From contig CM043949.1 of the NCBI GenBank assembly GCA_014529385.2, forward strand, positions 107,857,054 to 107,898,052: 40,999 bases of DNA. Reading direction: 5' to 3'. Position 1 is the first letter of the stretch, and each line of letters begins with the position of its first letter. The notes below the pieces were generated by a model. That model searched no databases, had not been told where the DNA came from, and saw only the letters and a program-made list of their open reading frames with translations. Of the stretch, positions 1 through 15,799 are shown one piece after another. The DNA comes from Adiantum capillus-veneris. Lineage: Eukaryota > Streptophyta > Polypodiopsida > Polypodiales > Pteridaceae. The translations under genes and the position numbers were made by a program.

Positions 1-1450
1 AGCCTCTCCAATGCACTTCCCCTTATGCCATGCATCCATAGTAGGGAAAATTTCAGGTAGCTCATTCAAAGATGAGACTCTCATCGACCCCCTTGTAGGC
101 TCCTTCTTCACGGGGTTGACTACATACTTCCACTACCTCTTCAACTTAGGACACATCTCCATGAGTTTCCCAAAGGTAACATCAGTTACTCACCGAATCA
201 ACCCTTAAGCTATGAGTTGGTTGTCCTTCTCCCAAAGGAAATTTGGATGCATTGTAATGTTGCTTGCGTTTTATCTTTTTCTTCTCTTCACATGTACCTG
301 TTTCAACCTATTTCCCTCTTTTATGGCTGGGACTTGTGTCACTCATGTCATGATCTCTTGTAACCTTCTTACCTACTGGAATGCCCATAGCTTCCGAATC
401 ATCCCCTTTATTCTCTAAATAGATTATGCTTACCACCTTTGTTTTGCCCTTCTCTTCAGCTGTCAAACCATTTGGCCCTGCTTCCCCTTTAATCTCAAAT
501 ACCATAATCTTGAGCTCGAGAAGGAATTTGTGAAGGAAGAGGAAACATGTCACTATCCATTCTCTTTGTCTTGTTAGATTGTGGGCTCTTATGACCCCAT
601 TCACCACAATTATAACATTGAAACATATCCCCTCTTCCAGTCATGCCTCTTCCTCTACCACGTGCAAACCCCTCATTGCTTCCATAGACACATCCATATC
701 CATAGCTTTGACCTCTTACACCTCCCATCATATGCACACTAAGCTTCCTCATAAGACCTCCAACCTCTTGCATCTCCTTGCAAAAAGCATTCACATCGTG
801 AGAAGCTTGTTGATCATAACGTGGCTCCCTGAAGAGGACCCTTGGTTGCTCTACATCTTTCACTTCAACCTTTGGCTCAACATCGGTTCCAAGTTGGTGA
901 AGACGCTCCGCTTTCCACTCTTTATCCTTTGCAATTTCAACTGCCTTTTCAAAGGTCCTTGGCTACTTAAGCTCCACCTTCAAGCGTAGACTACTCCTCA
1001 AGCTTGCAAGAAATCTATCCTTCTTCAACATGGTTGGAGGAATTTCAGCCCCCAAAGATGTACACACTTTGTTCATAAAACATTGAATGCTTTCACAAAG
1101 TCTTCTATGGTCTGGCCTTCACCCTGTACCAAGCCTTGAATAGATTGTCATACCTTTTGTGGGTCTCCACGTGCTGAAAGTGTGTAAGAAAAGTATGTCT
1201 TACCATTTCATAAATCATAACTTGAGGAGGTTGGGCTGATTGTAGATCCTTTTCGTGGCCTTCCAACCATTCCCTAGTATCTCCCTTCAAATAGAAGTAG
1301 AAGATTCACAACACCATTGCTAGGTCTTACTTATCAGCAACAAGGCAAGCAAACTCCATTCGCTCAATGAAACCTTTGGCACTTTCATTTGATTTCCCAC
1401 TAAAATCTAAAAACCTAAATGCCATGTCTTCCAAAACTAGTAAATTAAAG
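1..1450 (-). pseudogene. Decayed Ty3/gypsy-like gag region
   Basis: Read on the minus strand, the segment holds scattered blocks of a retrotransposon gag separated by stops and frameshifts. Near 1,440-1,330 there is a block containing FLDFSGKSN and FIERMEFACL. Near 1,290-1,105 there is a gag-like core with LKGDTREWLEG and YEMVRHTFLTHFQ. Near 660-610 there is a zinc-knuckle relic, CYNCGEWGHKSPQS, whose last Cys is Ser. Further downstream (180-20) a VTFGKLMEMCPKLKR block resembles the gag-protease linker of plant gypsy elements, and a protease would be expected just beyond the left edge. Seen: the motifs and the in-frame stops. Inferred: the superfamily. It has no intact reading frame longer than about 120 codons and is surely non-functional. 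Confidence 0.6.
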
Positions 1451-2299
1451 GTAGCTTGAAGCGATTCCTCGGTGGGGCACCAAAAAATGTTGGGCAAAAG
1501 AAAAAGTGGGTCACCTCTATAGCTATATAGCCCAAGATAATTAAAACATCAACCACAACACCAAAAAGTATACCAAAGACACTCTTAGAAAAACCCAACC
1601 AAAAGGCCTATGCTCCCTTGGGAATTTACCAGCACACGCCCACCCAAATGACCATAGCACATAGGAGAAAAACCCTGTCAAAGCACGGATTTCCAACACA
1701 TGCTGACCATTGCATATGAAGACAAGGGCCTTCCCTTTCACAATTGAACATAAAAAACCCAAAACTTCAACATCAATACCAAAATTCATAGATACATGCC
1801 CTCCCAATCTGTCTGCACACTATTTGCCACTAGGTTGCCATAGCCATAACCCTGCAGAGAACTAGTCATAACCTGAAGAGCGCAAATCTAATTGGGGCAC
1901 TTTAAAGCTTGAGAGAAATCTTGAATAATGAATGGCGAGAAAGCTGAAGATGACCAAAATTGAATTTACACGCTGCTACATGCAAAATTGACGCGAACAA
2001 AGAGCTGTCCCGACACGACTACACGTAGAGCAGGCAAGGCGAGGCAAAAAAATGCATCAAAAACTATCAAGGAGGCACAACGAGCTGAAATCTAAATTTT
2101 TTTGGGGTTTTCCTGAACTTTTTTAAGTTTTTACATGAGGTTTAGTAGTCACGGGCACTTACAGTAGCCCAACAGATAACACTACACTAGTGACTTGCCC
2201 TGCATGTACATGTGCTTGCTAAAGCAAGCTAAAAAACCCACAAAAAGAAATCCACACACCCTTTTGACATCGGGCGTCATGTCCATATGTACAAATTTA
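1451..2299. other. No recognisable gene
   Basis: Between the gag relic and the LTR-like segment I see no convincing reading frame, RNA gene or repeat array. It may include the 5' leader or LTR of the gag element, but no paired copy is present to define one. Confidence 0.5.
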
Positions 2300-2394
2300 C
2301 AAAAAATGGGGTGTCAAAAATGCGGCCAACAACGTCTACACATGGGCGGCTACCTCTCATGTGATAGGGCAACCCATAGAGGCTTCTTTGCATC

Positions 2395-2403
2395 TATAAA
2401 AGG
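2395..2403 (+). promoter_or_regulatory. TATA box of candidate LTR
   Basis: TATAAAAGG, close to the plant TATA consensus, lies about 270 bp before a primer-binding-like site, which is a usual distance in compact plant LTRs. The function is inferred from context. Confidence 0.4.
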
Positions 2404-2539
2404 ACGCCTCTTCTACACATGAAAAGAAGAAGCGAGAAGAAGCAAAAAGTATAAAGTAGAGAGAGAATCAAGTGGGATGATCATTAAAGGTTTCTAAGCC
2501 CTTTGTAAACAGCTTCAAGTTTGGAGTATAAAGCCATTG

Positions 2540-2541
<2 letters not shown>

Positions 2542-2592
<51 letters not shown>
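2542..2592. repeat. (CT)n microsatellite
   Basis: A perfect dinucleotide run of about 25 units. It lies inside the candidate LTR and has no LINE 3' end beside it, unlike the GA tracts after 11.7 kb. Confidence 0.95.
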
Positions 2593-2595
<3 letters not shown>

Positions 2596-2667
2596 ATGTT
2601 ATATCTCTCTCCATTAAGTACCCACTCTAGTTGCTACTTAGTAAGTAACTCAATTGATCTTGATAAC

Positions 2668-2679
2668 TAGTATCAGAGC
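2668..2679 (+). other. Primer-binding-site-like sequence (tRNA-iMet)
   Basis: TAGTATCAGAGC differs by one base from TGGTATCAGAGC, the site complementary to the 3' end of plant initiator Met tRNA used by many copia and some gypsy elements. The position directly after an LTR-like segment supports it. Confidence 0.45.
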
Positions 2680-7619
<4,940 letters not shown>

Positions 7620-7628
7620 CCCCCCCCC

Positions 7629-7662
<34 letters not shown>

Positions 7663-7711
7663 TTCTCTCTCTCTCTCTCTCTCTCTCAACCCCATCACAC
7701 ACACACACACA
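7620..7711. repeat. Compound simple repeat: poly-C, (CT)n, (CA)n
   Basis: About 42 bases of almost pure C (one A early) run into about 12 CT units, a short linker and a CA run. On the other strand this is a G-tract able to form quadruplex structures. Length in such a run is prone to sequencing error. Confidence 0.95.
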
Positions 7712-8440
7712 AACACAAACAATAGAGAACTTTAAAAAAAGGAGAGCTGAACTTTTTTTGTCAACCTATATTATGAGGTCCTTAAAAAAATCTCATTATG
7801 GCTTCTTTTCATAAAAGAGAAAATCATAATCAACTTATAATTAGCCAAATCAAACTTTGATAGTTTAAAACTAAGCAAAAAATGATACTCCATACATAGA
7901 AAGAAATGTAATCATGCTTATTTCACATAAACAAGAGTAAGGAAACTAGCCAGCGCAAAAGTAATGAAAATGGTGTCTTAAGAGAAAAGAATATGCATCC
8001 AAAACTAGTCATAGCTTTCCCCATGTTCCTTCCTAGGTAGGCCAAAATGATTGTCCAACTCTTAGACATGAAGTGAAGGTTTCTTCACGTATAGGTTTCG
8101 TTTTCACTTGCCACTAAAGAAATTGTTATACCTTGGACTATAGAAATGAAAGAAGATTGCTATTAGCATCGTTCTAACCTTACCAATGACCCCTTAAATG
8201 CCATAAGTTTATGCAAACACCTTCGCAGCCTAATTAATACACCATCTATATTCTTTTCTCGAGCAACTGCATGAATTCAAGGCACTAATGCAACAAACTC
8301 CTTAGACATAGCTCCACATAAGAGAACAAACAATGGTTGGGAATGCACCCTTGGAGTGATACTATATATATGCTACACGTCTCTACATTTAATGTAACAA
8401 GTGGCCGTCACTATCAAGCCCACGGCGGCACTACTTGCAC
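7712..8440. other. No recognisable gene
   Basis: AT-rich DNA with stops in all frames. I see no motif, repeat array or RNA gene. Confidence 0.5.
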
Positions 8441-8457
8441 GCACGCGCGCGCGCGTG

Positions 8458-8514
<57 letters not shown>
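8441..8514. repeat. Compound microsatellite (CG)n-(CA)n-(GA)n
   Basis: An alternating CG patch (8,441-8,455) passes into about 14 CA units and then about 15 GA units. No LINE 3' end follows it, so this GA run has a different origin from those beyond 11.7 kb. Confidence 0.95.
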
Positions 8515-8516
<2 letters not shown>

Positions 8517-9784
8517 ACTATCATAAAGCAACCCTTCTACCTTGCATAGAGCGAGAGGGAGCAAGAGAGAGAGACCTTTCTTTGCTGTTTAAAGCTAAAA
8601 ATAGCCTTGAGAATGTGCACTAAGAATGGACAAGCTCCATGCTTGCATGTACATTCACATCTAATGCAACAAAATCTTCATGGATATGGCTACATCCCAT
8701 TTAAGAAAGCAAGCAATGCTTGAAACTTGGTGTAACTTTGTGGGACAATACCCTCAGGGAGATGTGCAAATTGTCAAAAAAGTATATCCCTCAATATGCC
8801 ATGACATACAAGAATATGATAAGATCCTATGCTATCCACATTGTACCCATGTGATTGCAACGTGTAAGTGTAGCTATGTGACACAATAGCTTTTGTGTGC
8901 TTGAAATTTTTCCACTTGTGATAAATTTGTGGTCCTTTTATCACCAACAGGTCCACATATCCCTCTAAATTTGTACACAATCCTTCATTCAAGCAATTAA
9001 GAGACATCTTAGCGGGCATGAGCTTTTTTATCTCTAGGCTACTGATCTACTGTCATACCCATGCTCACCAAATTATTACAAAGAAAAGACCTTATTTTAT
9101 GCTTGTCTCACCATTTCCACATAAACTTATACTAATTTTTAGGGGACACAATCCAAAGCATTTAAGAGTGTTAGTTATTGGCTAAGAACCATGGTGTCAA
9201 ACATTCAAACCATGATCAGCTCTCGACTCATGCTGCCAATTTCCAAGGTGTTAAGGAAGTACACCCTTGATACTTGAATCTTACAAGGCTCTTAACATAA
9301 GAAAACAGTAAATTTTAGTTGAAAAATTAACCTTGACTTCACCTATATTTGCCTAGACACAATTCCAAAAAAACATACTTAATGTTTATCTACCAGAGAG
9401 CCTCGTCAATGCTGCATGAGCATTGACGACATCAGTGTTAAAAACAGATTCATACTCAACAAATAGAAGCAGAGGAAGCATCTCCAAATTGTCTTTGCAG
9501 CAATGCTAAGTACTGTTTACGATAACGAGCAACCAATCCACAGCAGCATATGATGGATTAAGTTCCCACAGACAAGGGCAAATATACAACATGGCTCAAT
9601 TTTGATGTCCACAGGTGAACTTCTAACCAATCTACATACAAATCTCAAACAAATAATACCTGCAATGATAATAACTGAACATTCTCCCCAGCCAAATGTA
9701 CTGATGAAAAGAAAACCACCGTAAGCAATACAAGTAAACATGAGGCATAAAGGGCAAGGTAAAAGGCTGATGAGAGCATTAGCA
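8515..9784. other. Downstream flank and probable 3' UTR of CFAP52-like gene
   Basis: No coding frame is supported. The part just below 9,785 should hold the 3' UTR of the minus-strand gene; I could not pick a clear AATAAA on the minus strand in the first few hundred bases. Frames of up to 163 codons here overlap the terminal exon in other frames and are shadows. Confidence 0.45.
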
Positions 9785-10036
9785 TCAAGGCACAGGGCTC
9801 CCTGTGTCATGAGCTGGGCTTGTGGGAGGTGGATAAGGAACAGGACTTGTGGGCGGACTGGTGAGACCCGGAATCGGACTCGTACAATCCCCTGCAGGCA
9901 CAGGGCTGCTGCTTGCAGGACTAGTATTTGCAGCAGGACTAGTTGAGGCAGATACTGGACTCTTATAATCCCAAACGAAAATAGCCCCTTCATCTCCGAC
10001 AGAAACAACGTGATGTTGATCTGGGCTAATCTTGAC
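9785..10036 (-). CDS. CFAP52: CFAP52/WDR16-like protein, terminal exon
   Basis: This exon encodes the last WD40 blade plus a C-terminal tail: 83 codons and a stop. It opens after a canonical acceptor (CTGCAG, 10,037-10,042) and continues the frame of the exon at 11,342-11,542 in phase 0. The join reads GHSEPITK/VKISPDQHH, followed by VVSVGDEGAIFVWDYK. This matches the ending of CFAP52 (WDR16), a WD40 microtubule-inner protein of ciliary doublets. Animal CFAP52 ends soon after the last W-x-Y; here a 58-residue tail follows, rich in Ser, Thr and Pro, with nine SP dipeptides, mostly in TSP. It is a partial gene: upstream exons are not in the window. The family is known; the identity rests on two exons, so another WD40 gene is possible but less likely. 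Confidence 0.82.
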   Translation of the reverse strand, partial: VKISPDQHHVVSVGDEGAIFVWDYKSPVSASTSPAANTSPASSSPVPAGDCTSPIPGLTSPPTSPVPYPPPTSPAHDTGSPVP

Positions 10037-11341
10037 CTGCAGATTTGCGCAACGGATTAGCAACATGACAATCTAACAGCAAGAAGCTTTTGATACAAAG
10101 CATGATTTTCTTACACACAAAGCACGATTGCTTGTCACACACATGTATTCGTTGCAGAAGTCAGCTCCCTGAATTCAGGATATTCCAGTTGTTGCTCATG
10201 GTCTTATAGCGGATATTTCAGGTCACAGTTGTTATCCTTCAGTTCGCATTCAGTCCATTCAGTTCATCGCATTCTGTTAGTTCAATTCTTGGATGCAGTT
10301 ACTGCATCACCTGGACAATGAGTGGACTTGTGGCGGGCAACCTAACCGGCTACAGCACTAGTGTTTAGTCTATGGATGGGTGGCTGACCTGAAGTATATA
10401 TATGGCAGTTGGACTATTCTCTCATCCCTAGTTCGACTCGCTGGACTAATGGGTGTAGAGGACTCTGATGCACTGGCTAGCGGACCTGATTTCTGATGAG
10501 CACTTTGGTTAGACTACAGGACGAGTAGTAGCCAGGTCAATGTGGCCTCAACCACACACCGGCATACCACCCATCATAGTCTACTTAGTCTATCCTTCTC
10601 GTTGGGATATTTTGCTCTTGTAGTAATAATTAGTCTATCAACCATCTTTGGTGTAGACTCTTGTTTACCTACACTCTTGAGTTCAGTCTTACAGAATCTC
10701 ACGGCACACCTCCATGCATAGTTGAGCCCCAATCCCCCTTGTATCCCTGTTTGTTCATGGGCTGGAAGCTGGAGCTGAAGGTGCTGCCAACCAAACACTT
10801 GTAGTTGATACATTATGGGTTGAGCATATCATTGAGGCTATTGCAGTTGTCTTTGTTTTGTCTGCTATTCAATTGCCTATTTCAGTTGTTCGCTTTTATC
10901 TTAAGTCTCTTTGCACCGGCCGATCTGTTGAGTGAGATTTCATGCATACTGCACTGAGAGGCACCCACACTAGAGAGCACACAACACATCGCGATTTTCC
11001 TACTACAACAGCTTCATCAGTAGGATGTATGTCCCATCTTTCACGGAGTGAGCATGAATAGGTTTATGAATCACCTCAACGGTCCTTAAATCACATTTCT
11101 TTTCACCCATACTAATGTTTGTACATCGTGTTTGGAGAAATTGAAAATGGTCAGCCTAAATGGCAGTATTCACCAATCAATGGCTCCTAAGACACATTTT
11201 TAAAATGAAGGCTTCTGTGACACATTGTTTACATCCACTGATTTTTGTACTCTATTACACCATGTTTTTTTTACAAAATGTTGTACAACTTTCATGAAAC
11301 GAAGAGAAAAAACCAGTAAGATACTCTGCTTCTAATGATAC
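10037..11341 (-). other. Last intron of CFAP52-like gene (1,305 bp)
   Basis: GT at 11,341-11,340 and AG at 10,038-10,037 on the minus strand, phase 0 on both sides. The frames inside are short. I see no transposon signature in this intron, in contrast to the DNA just upstream of the next exon. Confidence 0.8.
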
Positions 11342-11542
11342 CTTAGTTATAGGCTCGCTATGTCCATGCCCAACAAAATAACAGTGGCCTTCATCATAGT
11401 TCCACAACTTGACTTCTCTGTCAGCTCCTCCACTCACAAATGCCATACCATCAGGACTAATGTCTATTGAATACATTTCAGCAGAGAGCGATCCATCAAC
11501 GACTCTGATAGGTGAGCAATCAAAAGCATCCCAATACGTGAT
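11342..11542 (-). CDS. CFAP52: CFAP52-like protein, penultimate exon
   Basis: A 201-bp, exactly 67-codon, phase 0-0 exon. It begins after the acceptor ACTTGCAG and ends AAG/GTATCA. Residues run from ITYWDAFDC through two WD40 blades, with SIDISPDGMAFVSGGADR and VKLWNYDEG, to GHGHSEPITK. The order (I-T/S-Y-W start, a VSGGAD-V-K-W-Y-EG blade, then VGHGHS) follows the second-last segment of CFAP52 closely. There are no stops or frameshifts and both splice signals are canonical, so selection seems to have kept it. The DNA 60 bp upstream turns into microsatellites and then LINEs, so the preceding intron runs out of the window. Role by family: binding inside doublet microtubules of cilia, here presumably sperm flagella. 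Confidence 0.82.
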
Positions 11543-11601
11543 CTGCAAGTTCCAACAAAAATTCGCTACTGGGGCTTGTGAAATACTCAACTTCATAGAC
11601 A

Positions 11602-11604
<3 letters not shown>

Positions 11605-11632
<28 letters not shown>

Positions 11633-11634
11633 AT

Positions 11635-11676
<42 letters not shown>

Positions 11677-11700
11677 AGAAGAAGAAGAAGAAGAAGAAGA
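11605..11700. repeat. Compound microsatellite (TG)n-(AG)n-(GAA)n
   Basis: About 14 TG units, a short linker, about 18 AG units and about 9 GAA units in a row. It sits 60 bp upstream of the CFAP52-like exon, inside the intron. The 90 bp after it (11,701-11,788) hold nothing I recognise. Confidence 0.95.
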
Positions 11701-11784
11701 AAAAGAGAGTTTTAACGTCGTAGGAAACTATTCAAGAGACCTTAAAGATCTAGCCGACGAGGAGAGTTGAACTCAAGACCTGTT

Positions 11785-11788
<4 letters not shown>

Positions 11789-11850
<62 letters not shown>
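11789..11850. repeat. (GA)n tract at 3' end of LINE A
   Basis: About 31 GA units directly abut the LINE A 3' terminus. Read along the element this is a (TC)n tail in place of poly(A). Confidence 0.95.
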
Positions 11851-11853
<3 letters not shown>

Positions 11854-11993
11854 GAAATGTTATATTAACGTCTTCAAAAAGGCCAGTGTGACCTATGAGA
11901 CAGAACTGATACAAAAGCGGTGAATCTGTTACAATGTTTGAAAAGTGTGAAAATAAATGCGAAAAACTAAATACAAAGTATTAGATAAACTTC

Positions 11994-14900
11994 TTAGGAG
12001 CATTCTGGGTGTCTGGCTAGAATGCTTCTAATCCTTTGTTGTAGTCTCCTCCGGTGAAGTGTGCTTCTGCATCTCGGTCGTGGTCGTCTCGATTTCCTAA
12101 GCTCAATCGCCCTGTCCATGAGGGTGCCTTTGGTATGAATGTGGGTACTCCTTTGTGCTCGCTGCTGGCCTCTTGCTTCTCCTTCCATTCCTGCTTCTCT
12201 CGATCCGAAGAAATCTGTGATCTGCCTCTGAGGCTGTAGTGCTCTTTGTCTTCTCATTAGATTATCCCTGTGCCGATGTAGTTCTAGTAGGTATAGGCCT
12301 AGGCACCTTTGATCTTGGTATTGCATGACTCTATCTAGAGGTCCAAAGCCTTCTTTGAAAAGGCAATGGAAGCACCCACGTATCTCATAGTATACGGTGC
12401 AATGGAATATGTAGTGTAATTCTGTCTCAGGCTCCATTCCGCATAACTTGGAAATTCTGCTCTCATGTGGGATTCCCCTAAATCTGCCAAATTCAATTTC
12501 CAGCTGGTGTGAGGATGTACGAATCTGACCAATAGCACATCTCAAACCATGAGACAGGTGGGTATCCATGTAGCTCGGGCGAATCACAAAACCATCTTCA
12601 GATAGCTGTAGGAAGTTTTCTTTGTAGTCGGCCATCTTCCTGCCCAATTCTTGTGTAGGGTCTACCCATGTCCTCTTAGTGTCCAACTGTATAAGATCCT
12701 GGCGGATGATTTTATTAATCCCCGTTCGTGTGATTGCTAGTGATGGAGCCTCAAGAGAGTATTGGAAGGGGGGTAATCTTTCCATACTGAACCCGTGTCT
12801 CTGAAACCACGAGGACAGTTGCGCATACCAGCATGATGTATCTCCTTTCATTGCTAGTTGTCGAGAGGATTCGAGGGCCAATCTAGTATATCGGCAATTA
12901 TTTGTATCCCATAAACCATGTATAAAGGACACTGATCTGGTAAGAGATTCAATTTCTATCGGAGGGGCAGCTAGTTCCGCTCGGGTAATCGCGTGTGGTA
13001 CGGAGGCCTTGGCTCTGATCATTCGGGAAATCATAGATACCAAAGGTCTCTCCATTGACTTCCAATTATCCTGATCCACAGATGGTCCCCAAATCTGGAC
13101 CCCATAAAGCATAGCCGAAGCCACCACAGTATCAAAGAGCCAAAGTTTTGTTCGTGGTTCCTGAAACTGCACTTGTGAACACATCCTCTCCAACCCTCCC
13201 AAGGCCGCAGAGGCTCTGGACAATCTAGCATCCGCTGCTTTCTTAAGAGTAAACTTCGGTCCTGTAAATACCACACCAAGGTATGTGTATGCATCTGTGT
13301 ACTCTACTGTAGCCTGGCCATATGCAAATGTAGGTGCGGATCTCCTAATCCACAACGGTGTGGTGTTAAACACCATAACTTTGGTTTTACCCAAATTTAC
13401 CGACAGTCCGTAGTCCTCCGCGAATTTATGTAATGCATCTAACTGCCTCTGCATTCCATCTGGTGATTCTGCTATCAATACAATATCATCTGCATATAAC
13501 AACAAAGGGATCCATGACCCTGCAAGTTGAGCACCTCCGTCACCCTCTCTATCAATGTAATCTGATACCTCATCTATATACATACCAAATAAAGTAGGGG
13601 ACAGTGGGCATCCCTGCTTTACTCCAACGGTGGAATGAACAATGTCGGAGTAAAGGGATCCATCTGCATATAACAACAAAGGGATCCATGACCCTGCAAG
13701 TTGAGCACCTCCGTCACCCTCTCTATCAATGTAATCTAATACCTCATCTATATACATACCAAATAAAGTAGGGGACAGTGGGCATCCCTGCTTTACTCCA
13801 ACGGTGGAATGAACAATGTCGGAGTCCCCTTCTGGAGTACGTACATAGCCACTTAGTGACCCGTATAAGGCCATGATCCCCCAGATAATCTCTTTGGGGA
13901 CCCCTAACTCTTGCATTCTGCACATCAATCTGGCCCTTGGTACTGTATCAAAAGCTTTCCGAAAATCCACAAAGCAACAATACATCCTTCTCCCGCTTGC
14001 TCTTCCTTCGTCAATAATGGTTCTGAGCGTAAGAATATGATCTAAAGTGGAATAACCCCTCCTGAATCCAGCTTGTCCTGTTGCCCTTATGCCCTCATTC
14101 TCTGCCCATCTACTCAATTTTTGTTCCAGAATGGATGCGTACAGTCAGGTCAATGTGCGTCCCACCATAATGGTACGGTAGTTTCCGTCATAGGATCCCC
14201 TGACTTGAAAATAGGTATGATAGTAGATAATTTCCAAGACTCAGGTAGTCCTCCACACATGACCCGATTAAACAGACAAGCAAGGACTTCTGAAAGTAGA
14301 TCCCTTGCATGGGTCAGATGTTCTGCTACTAGACCCTCATGATCATATGCTCTTCTTGTCTTCATCTTATCAATGGCTTTTTCCACCATTTCCGTAGTAA
14401 AGAAAGTACTAGTAGCAGGGCATGGCTCTAGCGGATCTGGTAATGGAGGCTGTCCAGATACCGTATATAATGATGTTACATATTGACCCCAAATCTCAGG
14501 AGAAGTAATTGTCGGAGGCAATGAGTGCTCGTGAAATAAACGCCAGGCCTCATGTGAGTCCTGACTCAAGAAGAGCTGATATAAATCCTTCTCCAGTTTG
14601 GCTAAAAATGCCCTTTTCTTGCGACGTACTATACGCCGAAGAGCAATCCGAGACTGCTTATATGTGATGATCTCAAGTGTAAGCTCTTTCTGGACCTGGG
14701 TTCTCGTCTCTCTGCATTCCTCGTCGTACCAACTGTTTTGAGGCATGTTCCCAGATCCTCTCTTCAGGCTGAGTATGTGGGTATGCCTCTTGTGATGCTC
14801 CATGTAGTATCTCTGTTAGCTGAGAAGTAATCTCTTCTACAGTATATACTGGCTCGGCTGACCACATCCTATTATAGATCTTTTCCACATAGAATGAATC

Positions 14901-15796
14901 GGTCTCTGGCGTGAAAGTATATCTTGTGTGTGTCTTCTTCCTTTGTACTTGAGAGGCATTGTATTGGAAGGAGATTGATAAGGTCAAGAGAGCATGATCC
15001 ACTGCAATCCCAACCGGTCTTGGTCCCACCTTAAAAGTCCTCGATACTAGAAATAAAGCTTGGTGAAGTCATGACATAATCCACTGTATTGGCCCCATGC
15101 TTGTGAGGGAAGCATGTGAACCCCCCAGATAAAGGGAAATTTTCTAGACCATTAAGTATGGCCAAACCATGTGTGGTTGCCATTTCCATGAGATGTCTCC
15201 CACATTCAGTGTGTTCTTTATCCTGTGAGTTTCTACTAAGCCCCTGCTGTGACAAATCCTCTGAGCATTTCCTCAGAAGTATCATAGAATACTGCTTGAG
15301 AGTTGGCCGTTCTAGCATTAAAGTCTCTTAAGAGAACGATGTCTCCATCTCTAGAGAACTCCCATATGTCATTATTCAATATGGAGAAAGGGGATTGTCC
15401 TTTAGGTGAGGAGTAGACTGATGTACTTTGAGGGAAGTAGCATATAGCGATATATAGAAATCTACATGTCTTGGCTCTCATTCTCACCCACATATACCTT
15501 GCTTGTTCATCTTTCCTGATAATCTGTAGTGGTGGTTTCAGCTCCTCTTTAAATAAGACTGCTACTCCTCCTAAACCCCGGCTACCTCGCAGAGATCTCT
15601 TGTCTAGTCGACCAGCTGTTTCCCATAAATACCCCTTCACATGTGGCATAAGCTGTCCCGGTATATGGTGTGTCTCTGAGTAGAAAACTATGTCTCTGTC
15701 CCTAAAGCTGTCTTCAAAGGCACCTACATCTAGCCTATATGATCCATTACAATTCCACGCCGCTATCTAGAGCGTCGCCCCATAGGTCTCGCACCG
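11994..15796 (-). pseudogene. LINE A ORF2: APE endonuclease, reverse transcriptase, zinc finger
   Basis: The N-terminal endonuclease shows AAWNCNG at about 15,760, DGDIVLL-DFNAR near 15,330, NTVDYVMTS near 15,080 and a DHALLTLS block near 15,000, the usual APE-type order. It is broken by a TAG just before AAWNCNG (15,768) and by several frameshifts. From 14,117 the RT is open for 707 codons: FRRGYSTLDHIL, FVDFRKAFDTVPRARL, GVKQGCPLSPTLF and the catalytic LLLYADDIVLIAES. Near the C terminus come a zf-RVT-like cluster (LCGMEPETELHYIFHC), a PIP-box match QRQITDFF (12,207-12,230) and an Arg-rich tail. Odd: 58 residues covering motif GVKQGC to YAD are duplicated in frame, and the first copy reads YADG. 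Known role: target-primed reverse transcription. Confidence 0.88.
13487..13824 (-). repeat. In-frame tandem duplication inside LINE A reverse transcriptase
   Basis: Two copies of a 164-bp segment (13,487-13,650 and 13,661-13,824) lie 174 bp apart, joined by the 10-base TAAAGGGATC. They differ by about one base, so the event is recent. The duplication keeps the frame and repeats VKQGCPLSPTLF through LLLYAD. LINEs B and E lack it at this point. Confidence 0.93.
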
Positions 15797-15799
15797 TCA
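15797..15799 (-). promoter_or_regulatory. ORF1 stop in UGA-CGG context (LINE A)
   Basis: ORF1 ends in TGA followed by CGG, and ORF2 continues in the same frame. The stop and the following RCETYG codons are conserved in LINEs B, C and E. UGA-CGG is a known readthrough context in several plant RNA viruses; readthrough here is inferred. Confidence 0.5.

Larger units (their letters stand above)
2300..2667 (+). mobile_element. Candidate LTR 3' part (solo or 5' LTR)
   Basis: The segment has the order of parts expected for the U3-R-U5 end of a plant LTR: a TATAAAAGG box at 2,395, a purine-rich leader, a TATAAAG at about 2,528, a pyrimidine (CT)n tract and then, after about 75 bp, a primer-binding-site-like sequence at 2,668. 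No second LTR copy is seen in the window and the 5' boundary cannot be fixed, so the call rests on layout only. Confidence 0.4.

Noticed and set aside
8441-8514. Alternating CG/CA/GA tract as a LINE junction
   Set aside because: No LINE terminus flanks it.
9517-10008. 163-codon minus-strand frame overlapping the CFAP52-like terminal exon
   Set aside because: It overlaps the exon in another frame and has no domain, while the exon frame continues a WD40 fold across a canonical splice junction.
11701-11788. Possible SINE: the minus strand has a B-box-like GTTCAACTC
   Set aside because: There is no A box at the right distance, no poly(A) or second copy, and only 88 bp are available.
12335-12538. 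Short frames antisense or out of frame within LINE ORF2s (for example 12,335-12,538 and 13,031-13,294)
   Set aside because: They are frame-shifted shadows of the RT frame.
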